17,689 nucleotides of DNA from Isohypsibius dastychi (taxonomy: Eukaryota > Tardigrada > Eutardigrada > Parachela > Isohypsibiidae): assembly GCA_034696485.1 (NCBI GenBank), contig JAQIWT010000578.1, positions 1 through 17,689 of the forward strand, read 5' to 3'. Numbering within the stretch: position 1 is the first letter of the stretch; every line of letters begins with the position of its first letter. The notes under the pieces were generated by a model. It was not told where the DNA came from. It saw nothing but the letters and a program-made list of their open reading frames with translations, and searched no databases. Positions 1 to 10,100 of this stretch are shown here, piece by piece. A program made the translations under genes and the position numbers.

Positions 1-1073
<1,073 letters not shown>

Positions 1074-1262
1074 GCTTCCTGGACGTGATAAGCTCGAAAT
1101 TTTATTACCAAGTTGTATTTTTAAAGACTGTTTGGAACAAATACAAATGCTGTGCCATCGAGAATCCATCCAAAAAATTGCGACTTATGTAGTCCCATCG
1201 TTCGTTCATTCTTTTTGCTCTTTCTTTCGCATCACTCGAGAAATCTTCGATTATCCTATGAT

Positions 1263-1268
1263 AATAAA
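1263..1268 (+). terminator. Candidate poly(A) signal of the rabphilin-like gene
   Basis: AATAAA lies 190 bases after the stop codon of the plus-strand gene, a normal 3' UTR distance. Direct sequence match only; the cleavage site is not known. Confidence 0.5.
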
Positions 1269-1491
1269 TCTGAGCGCACTGGGAAATTATAAATTGTACT
1301 TGTCTATATGTTTCTCGGTAAAGGGTCAATATCATCAATAATTAGTTTAGTTTGAAAGGTCACTGAAAGTTTCTAACAAAAGCTCATTCAGAAACTGTCA
1401 AAAACGTGGCTAAATTCCCTGTAGACTAATACTAAAAACTGCTGCCAAGTCACCCAGAAATAATGCTACCGTAGTCAACTGCATCAGAGCT

Positions 1492-1497
1492 TTTATT
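1492..1497 (-). terminator. Candidate poly(A) signal of GPATCH3
   Basis: TTTATT on the plus strand is AATAAA on the minus strand, about 190 bases past the GPATCH3 stop. The two facing signals are about 225 bases apart, so the mature 3' ends need not overlap. Confidence 0.5.
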
Positions 1498-1685
1498 CCC
1501 GACTTCAGTGGAACCATAAAACATTGTGCAGCTTCCCTTGGAATATATAGACTTTCGAAATTGTCAGTTGCCGGAATCGCGAAGGTGCTGGGTATTCATG
1601 GTTTTTAATTGAATGTACATTCTGTTTTCTGACTCAGGCAACATGAGCGCGTCATAGTCATCGACCAAAAAACCGCATAAGAATA

Positions 1686-3311
1686 TCACTTCTCATCGCG
1701 ATAGCTCAAATTATCGGCCAATTTCCGCCTTTTCAACGAACCACCTTGATCCTTCTTATCATACATCGTCGTGATCTGTATCCCAGTATTCCCCGGCTCC
1801 AACATCGCTTGCCGATTGATCTTACTAAACTCCACGCCATCACTCCTCCCAGGTTTTCTCTGCAGTACACTTCCGTAATACCCCAGCCCCTTCTTCGAAT
1901 ACGGTAGCTGTCCTTCCCCAACCAGCGCGTCAGCCGGTCCTTCCTTCCACTTCCCAACACCTCCACCCTCCTTCCATCCATTTTTCTCAAGCAACTTCCG
2001 GCCGAATCCCTTCGTATGTTTCTCAAACTTCCCAACACGGAAAATACTCTCATTTTTCCCTTCTTTCATCTCCTTTTCTCTTCTCATCTGCATGAAATCA
2101 ACTGCATCTTTATCACCCCTGCCTTCCGCTTCTTCCCCATAATACAACGCCATGTCGACATCCCAGTCATCAGTTGCTTCGTCCAAATCGTCTCCACCAT
2201 TTTGTGCCTTCCAGAAATTAGCATCGGTGTTCCAGACTATCCCAGGACCACCTTTCTCCCAAACAACTTCCGCCTCATCCTCGAATAATGTGGCTTTGTT
2301 CCGTTCGTGGGTTGTCACGTCATCGTTCAGCGCTTCATGGCGCTCCCATTCTTCCAGCGTATCGTCGTTGTCCAGATCGTCACCGTCCGTGTCGCGGTCA
2401 TCACGCTTCTCGAACCAGACAAGCGGTTTTGAAGATGTGGATGAACGGGAAGGTGGTTGGTCGAATGTGCGAATGCGGGATGGACCGGAAGTCGACTCCG
2501 TATCATCTGCAGAAACAATAGAATTGAGCTTGTTGTGACTGACACGTTCAACTAATCGGTCAACAAGATAGAAAACCAAAAGCTGACAAAACACAGGATT
2601 TCCCATAGGACTGGACGCTCTCCTCAAGTCAGCATTCTCGACCTTGAAAGAGAACGATAAAAAACACGTACCATAGGTGAACTCCACTTTTCCGTACTTC
2701 CGGTTCTTCCTTCCTTTCGGAAACTGCAATCCAAGCTGTTTGATCAACCCAGACGGCATCTGACATCGACTGATCAATTCCAGAAAATGATATGTCGGAG
2801 TCCCCACATTTCCTTGTGGCATCAACGGCGGTGGATTGAATTCAATCAGATCTTTCAAATCAGAATCTTTCAGTTTCTGATGTTCCAGATGATATCTTCC
2901 TTCAATTTTTTTCTCCAGTCTGGTCGCGTATTTTGATTCTGCCTGAATCGTAGGGGTTGATGCTAACTTGACTCGAATAATATGACAACGACTGGACATG
3001 ATCTGGCCTTTTTCGTCCAACCAGTTTTTTCCGTTGTAAGTCTGGAATATATCCTGAAGATATTCTTCGGGAATTTTCACAAAACAGCAAAGAGTAGGTG
3101 GTGATTCCGCATTCAACGGTTCCTGAGTTGTTTCTTTCTTTTCAGGGCGATGACGGAAGTGGAAACACGTGAAAGCTGCACGTTCAACGAGGGTTGAGAA
3201 GAAGGCGCGGAGATCAGAGGAATGATAAATTTTGGGAATATTTCGGATTAAAAGAGTTACGCTGTGATCAGCTGGGGTACAAGAATCTTCCGTCTGAATG
3301 GCCTCCTCCAT
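1686..3311 (-). CDS. GPATCH3: G-patch domain-containing protein 3 (GPATCH3), two exons, complete
   Basis: Exons are 3311-2672 and 2506-1686 on the minus strand, giving 486 residues (the human protein is slightly longer). The start is the first ATG (3311) after an in-frame stop at 3473-3471; it has G at -3 and +4. Residues 16-115 match the family's RRM-like N-terminus (LLIRNIP, AFFS, CFHFRHRPEKK, CCFVKI). A conserved central block reads LMPQGNVGTP (163-172), followed by LQFPKGRKNRKYGKVEFTY. The second half carries an acidic stretch, EEWERHEALNDDV, then DDWDVDMALYYG, and a G-patch at about 377-425 (HTKGFGRKLL to KKGLGYYG). G-patch proteins commonly bind or activate DEAH helicases. In vertebrates GPATCH3 is reported to restrain RIG-I-like receptor/MAVS signalling; whether that holds here is unknown. 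The gene is head-to-head with Dicer. The reading frame stays open through the intron, which can mislead gene finders into a 541-residue or longer single-exon model. Confidence 0.95.
   Translation of the reverse strand: MEEAIQTEDSCTPADHSVTLLIRNIPKIYHSSDLRAFFSTLVERAAFTCFHFRHRPEKKETTQEPLNAESPPTLCCFVKIPEEYLQDIFQTYNGKNWLDEKGQIMSSRCHIIRVKLASTPTIQAESKYATRLEKKIEGRYHLEHQKLKDSDLKDLIEFNPPPLMPQGNVGTPTYHFLELISRCQMPSGLIKQLGLQFPKGRKNRKYGKVEFTYGTCFLSFSFKVENADLRRASSPMGNPVFCQLLVFYLVDRLVERVSHNKLNSIVSADDTESTSGPSRIRTFDQPPSRSSTSSKPLVWFEKRDDRDTDGDDLDNDDTLEEWERHEALNDDVTTHERNKATLFEDEAEVVWEKGGPGIVWNTDANFWKAQNGGDDLDEATDDWDVDMALYYGEEAEGRGDKDAVDFMQMRREKEMKEGKNESIFRVGKFEKHTKGFGRKLLEKNGWKEGGGVGKWKEGPADALVGEGQLPYSKKGLGYYGSVLQRKPGRSDGVEFSKINRQAMLEPGNTGIQITTMYDKKDQGGSLKRRKLADNLSYRDEK
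2507..2671 (-). other. In-frame, stop-free intron of GPATCH3 (165 bp)
   Basis: On the minus strand the interval begins GTACGT and ends TTTCTGCAG, and its length is 55 codons with no stop. Removal joins FTY to DDTES, which matches the conserved order of the family (FEYEDSE in human). The 55 residues encoded if it is retained have no counterpart I recognise in the family. Confidence 0.85.
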
Positions 3312-4151
3312 GTCAACAGATTCTTCAAAATAATTTCCACTGTTGATGGAAACTTTCTTCCAGTACCGGGGACGAAAGCTATACGCAGGGAAACGGGATT
3401 TTAAATTCCAAATCAGGGATACGAAACCACAACACAAATTTGTTGGAGCAGAGGCGTATGTACACAGGAGTCAAAATGAAGTAAGTTCTGAGGGGGTTGA
3501 ACTTGTTCTTCGCGTGAGAAACCCATGAGGGTCAGTGGCGTAGTTGCTCACTGGTTTAACATTTCGTGGTGACTTTTGTCCGTGGGGGCTGGACTTTGTG
3601 CCGCCGCGCCCTGCATTCTTTCTTGTCTGCAGTCTGCACCAATTTTCAGATGATAAATTTTCTCCAGCTCGTCGTTTTTCACACCTTTCTCTTTGCGAAC
3701 TGCAACTTTGTTGCTGATCATTTAAACGTCGACGTCTGTTTTTACGATCTCTGTTCACTATTCCGGGGTGGATGGAGACATCTTCTGCGAATTTTCAACT
3801 TTCTATCATCTGATATGTTGTAAACAGGAAGGCGAAATTCTAGAAGAAATCTGCAAGACAGATTCGCAGACCCTTTGATGCTTGCTTAGAAGGGCTCCGT
3901 TGCAGTAAGTCACGTTGTTCGTACGTTTTTCTTTGCTTCAGCGATGGGTTCATAATTCTGAGATCATAAGGTGTGTTTCTCAAAACTTGAAAAAGTGCGT
4001 TCTTTGGGTGATTTCAAGTACTCTATTTTTTATCGCCGGGCTTCTTTTTGCATCGTAGTCGGAAACAAATTGCGCTTCTTTAAGATTGTCAGTCTATGAT
4101 TTCATCTGTTTTCCTGTGCAGGAACTACAGTGTCATAGCAAGTGCAAAAAA
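3312..4151. promoter_or_regulatory. Shared head-to-head 5' region of GPATCH3 and Dicer
   Basis: These 840 bases separate the start codons of two divergent genes and must contain both promoters and both 5' UTRs. I see no TATA box at a convincing place for either gene. Short open frames in the interval lack recognisable domains and mostly begin at non-ATG codons. A tight acceptor (CTGTTTTCCTGTGCAG, ending 4121) sits just before the Dicer start. Bidirectional control is inference from arrangement. Confidence 0.5.
3905..4121 (+). other. Possible 5' UTR intron of Dicer
   Basis: A strong donor, GTAAGT, lies at 3905-3910 and a pyrimidine-rich acceptor ends at 4121, 30 bases before the Dicer ATG. 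No open ATG-initiated frame leads into the donor (an ATG at about 3878 meets TAG three codons later), so the upstream exon would be untranslated. Alternatives are another donor such as the one at about 3480, or a spliced-leader acceptor at 4121. Confidence 0.35.
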
Positions 4152-7100
4152 ATGACCATGAAAAGCGGCAAAAATCAACCGGAAATGGAGAGCGGAATTG
4201 GTGATCCGGAATTGAAGGAGTTTTCCAGCAGAGCTTATCAGGTGCGATTTAAGTTAACTGCTGCATTCCGGCGTTTAGTTCAGATGACGAATGCTTCGCA
4301 GGATGAGATGTCTGACAGAGCTGTAATCGACAACATCATCTGCGTTCTTGGAACAGGTAGGTCATCGCTTTTTCTAATTTACATTCTGCTCAATGTGGTT
4401 GGGTGATGACACTTTGGTTCTAGGGACGGGGAAAACATACATCGCTGTAAAAACCATCCGGGCAATGTCTTATCAAACTGACCATCCTTGGGGACACCCG
4501 AAATGCAAACGGACAGTCTTTCTTGTTCCTTCCGGTACGAGTACATTTCGAAATTCTCGTTTCATGTAACTAGTATCGATGAATATTTCAACATCTGGAT
4601 AAATTGGGTTCTTGCGATTCAATTGCTTTGGTTTTGGTCAAATTTTTTGGAAATTCCTCTCTAATTTCTGTAAACATTTGAATATTAGCTAGAGTGGTTT
4701 TTCACCATACAAAATATGTACTTTTATTTTGGCTTTTTTATTCATTCACTTGGATGTTGTAATCACCGATTTGTGTAAAATTTTCGGGTAAAAATTGTTT
4801 TCGGTTTTGTCTGGTTGTTTTACGTTGTTCTGTTTATAGTTCCTCTCGTGGTCCAGCAAGCCAAAGTACTTCGTGATATGACTGGGATTCCAACTGGAGG
4901 TAAGAGAATTCAAATATTCGTGCTGATCAGAACTGACCATGTTATGGATGTTGTAGAATATTCCGGAATTAAAGGAGTGGATGAATGGACGCCGGAGAAC
5001 TGGCATAAAGAATTTCGCGAAAATCGCATTTTGGTCATGGTGCACGATATTTTCCGCGAAGTTCTACAGAACGCTATTCTGAGTGAGTATTTCGCTTGTT
5101 CCACAACACAAAAATTCTCGTATTAGCGACTTTTTATCGGTTTTCAAAATGTTTTTCATTGCGCAGGAAGCGATCAAATCAATCTGCTGATTTTTGACGA
5201 ATGCCATCATGCCACTAAAAATCACCCTTATCGAGAAATTTTGCGAACGATTCATGGCTGCGATCATGAAAAACCACGGATTTTAGGGCTGACAGCTTCA
5301 GTGATTAATATAAAGCTGGCCAAAGATACAAAAGATATGGAAGCTCGGACGAGAAAACTTTTGGATGACTTGGAGAAAGAATTCCATGGTTTGGAATGCT
5401 GTATGAACGCGACTGTTGTTACTTCGTACGATCCTTCGTTGGCGAATTTCGGAGCGCGACCTGAACCGATCGTCGAAAAGTACAGTGTGAGTATTTCAGA
5501 ACTCTATTTTGAATTAAAAGCTTCGGAGATGAATATTCTTCAACCAGTCAAAATTTAATATCTTCTTTGAATAGTTCGGTTATACAACAATTATTTGTTG
5601 CGTTTTCTGGGTGAACTCGAAGTTGTTTATTTCCTTCTTTTCAGCTTTCGGCGTTGACTGGTGATACGGAAGATGTGTGGAAATACTCTGGTGAATTTGT
5701 CGAATGGCTGAGCTATGCGATTGAGGCTTCGAAAACTCCGAAGGGTCTGGAAGGAAATCTTGCTGAGAAAGCCAAGAAAGAACATTGCCTCAACTTGTTG
5801 CGCGATGTGAAAAATGCGTTCGGCCAAGTGAGGAACACTTTGAGGACGATGGGTGCATGGTGCGCTTACAAGGTATACATACCGTTTTCTATTCGATCGA
5901 ATACCGTTTTTAACTCAGCAGAACAGGAAACGTTATCGTAATTTATTTTTGAACTTCGTCGAGTATGTTTTCTTGAACGTTCGCTTCCGTTTAATTTATG
6001 AGTATGGTTTCTACTTCGTGTTTTTTCCCCGTTTATGCCTTTTTCAAATTTTGGGCCGTTTTCAATAATTTCGTACCGATTTCCTTTCAACTCCTATTTT
6101 TTCCCCGAGAATTTACGTAATTCTTTAAATCTTGGTCCTTTTCCACAGACTTCGCAGATGCTGATGAACGATCTGCTTCTGATGCGCGGGCGAGCTATTT
6201 TCGGCAAAGATAGTTTGACTCCCGTTTGCGCAGCAATCGCCAGCCTTCAGCTATTTGGAACGATGCTGGAGAACTCGTACCAGATTAAAACGCTCGATGT
6301 ACCGGAAATCATTCGGGACCACAATCTCATGTCGTCTAAAGTTCATAAATTGCTGGAAATTATGCGGGACAGCTATCGACGGAATAATGACGGTAAGATA
6401 ATCTATTGTAAATTTCTGTAGTACTTCCGGCGGGTTCCCCAAATTTGTAATGGAATTGAAATTGAATATGAGTAAAATATATTTTCGCGAATTTTAGGTT
6501 TCGTTTAATTAATTATTATCCAGAAGATGAATGATCAGAGGAACTGTTTTTTCTTGGAATTAAAATTTCGTGTTTTGTTTCTAGAGTTATGTTGCATTGT
6601 GTTTGTGACGGAGCGTTATAACTCGTGGGCTCTTCATATGTTGCTCAAGAAACTCTCTTCTCATCCCAGCTTCGCATTCATCAGAAGCGGTTTCTGTGTT
6701 GGTCAGCTGGAAGATAGTGGAACTGCCGGTATTTTTTACCCCGTTGAACACCCTGGCTCGTTTTGACCATTTATTCTTTTTTGATAGATCCGGAATTCGA
6801 GAAAATTGGAAATTCGTCGAAAAAGTTCAAACTCACCGTCCAGAAATTCCGCTTGAATGAAATAAACGTTCTTGTTGCAACGAATGTCCTGGAGGAAGGC
6901 TTTGATGTTCCCGAGTGTAGTCTGATTATTCGGTAATTTGTTCGTTTTGAGGAATATTTAATTTTCTCTTCATCTTGACTATTTTCAGTTTCGATCCGCC
7001 GCCGAACTTCCGCTCGTAAGTGTGTTCTTATATCCACAACATTTCCAGAATATGTTAAAATTCTTAAAAGTTGATCAAGTTTTCATAGCTCACTTACTTC

Positions 7101-10100
7101 GTACTTTTTCATTGAAAATACAGTACTTTTGGATCGTTCCACTAGCAAGAGCATTTACAATGGTAAAGTTCGATGAGATGAAGTACCGGGATATTCTTTG
7201 CAGTTTGTTGTTTATCGAGTATCGATATTAAGTATTCAGTTATCTTGTTTTTCAGGTACGTCCAGTCGAAGGGACGAGCTCGCGCTAAGAACTCCAAGTA
7301 CATTATGATGGTGGACCGGGAGAATCCGGGGAGTTTTGAGAGCGATTTGGCTCAGTTCAAATACGTTGATGTCGAGCTTCCCCGATTCTGTGCCAACCGG
7401 AAGAAACCAACGAAACAGGCGCAGTTTGAACATTTTGCGGATAACATTTGCGAACCAGTTCGATCTCCCATCTCCCCCGCGATCATCGCCCTTAACGGCG
7501 CTCTGGCATCACTGCAGAGGTATAGTCAATATAATTACCCGATGCTTGAATCAGTAGACAGTGACGCACAGTTGTAACTTTAAATCCGCATTTTTCGAAT
7601 TTTGGTCCTCGTTTGCGATTTACTTTTGTTAGTCTCTGGTTGATATTAACGGTCTATTTGAAATACGTTACGAGTACATGTTTCTTTCATGAAGTCTATA
7701 ATGAAGAGCATTCTTAATTGAATAGCGATAAAATATTTACAGTGATATTAGGACGAGTTCATCTGTTCATCAATTTGTTTAATGAAATATTTTGTGATGC
7801 TTCATTTTTGGTTCAAGTCTTCTGTGCTACCTTGGCTTATTATATCTTTGCTGCAGATACTGCAATACTTTGCCGAATGACAACATGTCAGCCAATCGGA
7901 TTTATCCCGAGGAAATCTACATTGGTGAAAATCGTTATCAATGTCGAATATACCTCCCACTGAGTGCCGCCATAAAAGACCCAGTTGTCGTACGTATTCC
8001 ATCATCTAATTTCGTTCAAAATAATCCAAGACGATATTATTTTAGGGACCGGTCATGGAAGACCGATTAACGGCCAAAAAAGCCGCTGCGTTGAAAGTCT
8101 GCCAATTATTGCTCGACGTTGGAGAATTGGATCCGATCAATCTCCTTCCAAAAACAAAAGATAACTGGAAGGAAGATTTGAAAGATTACACTGGTGGAGC
8201 TCCCAAAGAGGTAGTCCCAGAAGGTCAACCGGCACCGGGAACAACCGGAAGAGTGCAGTTTTATCAGAAAAAGGTCTTGAAAAAATAATGTCGGTCACTT
8301 ATTATTTTCATCACTTTCCGTTTCGTTTTTCTAACAAAACCTTTTTTATAGATTGAAGAGCCGTTTCGATACATTCCCATTGATGATTCCACCTTGTTTT
8401 TTCTTCATGTCATTGAATACATTCCGAACAAAGGTGGAATACTTCCGTTTGTGAAAAATTCCGTACAAGGTCGAATCAAAATGGGAATCTTATCTTTGTT
8501 CGAAATACCACGACTTCCGACATTCCCGATTTATTTCCAAGTGGAGGAATATCAAGTTTTGCTCGGAGCGCCTGTCCGAATTTCGTTCACTTCCGGCGAG
8601 CTTCTTCTAATTCAACAAAGCCACAACAAAATCTTTAGCAATGTTCTTGGGTTGAAGCAATCTGGGGATATTGTATTCAAACCGCTGGAGACTTCGACGG
8701 AGAGCATTCTTTGTGTTCCGTTGCTTTCGACTTCGATGCAGGTCGATTGGGAATCGATTCAGCGTCTCAAGGATCCGGATGGGTTTTTGGAGGAGTCTTT
8801 GGAGAAATTGCAGAAAAGACGTCCGGTTGCGGCGGAATTGAAGGATGCGGTGGTTGCTTGCTGGTATCGTGGAACGGAGGAACGATTCTTGGTGATGGAA
8901 GTTCGAGAGGATCGGAATCCGGATACGGTTGTGGATGTTGTGAAAAACCAGTCGCCGGCGGAAAGTGCGAGGGAAAAGTATGGAGTGATGGTGCGGCATA
9001 AAGAGCAACCATTGATCGAGCTGCAGTTCTGCGGGAAAGCGTAAGTTTGATAATTTGACCGAGAATTCTGGATCTAAATAAGTTGTTGATGGTTCGGCGG
9101 TTTTTTTTTCGCCGACCATAAAATTTATAACTTGTAAGAACCTTGAATTTTCGATATGCGGTGCTCGAGAATCGACATACTATATTTCGGCGTTTTATCA
9201 ATTTTCTGAATTTTGATCTGAATTAATGTACGTAAGTGATTGATTTATCGTATCGTAAGTAAATTTTTTTCTTTCAACAAGTTCCCCAAAAATTTGAGGT
9301 GTATGTTTGGAATGAATCATTAAGGATATACGTAGGCGCAGATTATGGTAAGCAAAATTGTAGAAAACCGGCAAAGTGAAATTGCACTGATAACAAGTTT
9401 CAGCATTTTGTGAAAATGTAGTTAATATAACTCATAATCCTGTACGCGCAGTTTCGTATAATCATGCAATTAAAAGTGTTTTTTTTGACGCAGCAAGCTA
9501 ATTCTATCCAGTGCATTCGTGATTTCCTTTTCATCAGAATAGAACTTATTCGACCAGGAATTTCTTTATCGAATAAGATTTCATCGGCATGAAACAGCCA
9601 GATGCCAAGAAGAAAGATATGTTTTGGTAATCGAATAAAAGAGAACGAAGAAATAGAAAACAACATGAGTTGTTGCGGTGAAGTCTGTTAATATACTTTT
9701 TGTGTTTTAGCTTGAACTTCCTGATCCCGAAACCACCGGAAATGAAATCAGATGCCAAGTTGAAGAGCCTTTCATTTATCCCTGAGCTCTTCAAAATTCT
9801 TCCAGTGTCGCAGCAGTTTCTCATCCAATGCAGGCTTCTCCCTTCCGTCATCCACCGTATTCGCCAGTTTTGTTCAGCCACCCAGCTTTACACACTCTTG
9901 AAATCCCGCACTGAGATTGGAATTCGCGTTCCGACTCCAAATATCTGGAAGCCACTTCTTTACGACATCAGAGCTCAAAAATCCAAATCCATTATAACTC
10001 TTGAAGATTCCGAGACTTCCTCTCCAGATTCGGATAAAATGTTGGTGGATTCCGACAGCTCAAGTATGTTTTCTTCGGAAAGTTCACCGGAAACGGATTT

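Larger units (their letters stand above)
1074..1685. other. Convergent 3' intergenic region between the rabphilin-like gene and GPATCH3
   Basis: About 610 bases with no supported gene. The two flanking genes converge here, so this should hold both 3' UTRs. Open frames on both strands at about 1045-1341 start at TTG, overlap each other, and show no recognisable domain or splice-supported continuation. One AATAAA occurs on each strand (annotated separately). Confidence 0.6.

Noticed and set aside
1686-3437. Single-exon 583-codon reading of GPATCH3 starting at 3437
   Set aside because: The codon at 3437-3435 is TTG, not ATG, and the frame runs through a 165-bp GT-AG intron whose removal restores family conservation. 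The ATG at 3311 with a split gene is better supported.
3474-3486. ATG-AA followed by a perfect GTAAGT donor as the coding first exon of Dicer
   Set aside because: Joining it to the acceptor at 4121 reads out of frame and stops after about ten codons, so it cannot supply the Dicer start with that acceptor.
8607-9119. 170-codon minus-strand open frame
   Set aside because: It lies opposite the platform/PAZ exon of Dicer and has no domain; it is a shadow of the real coding strand.
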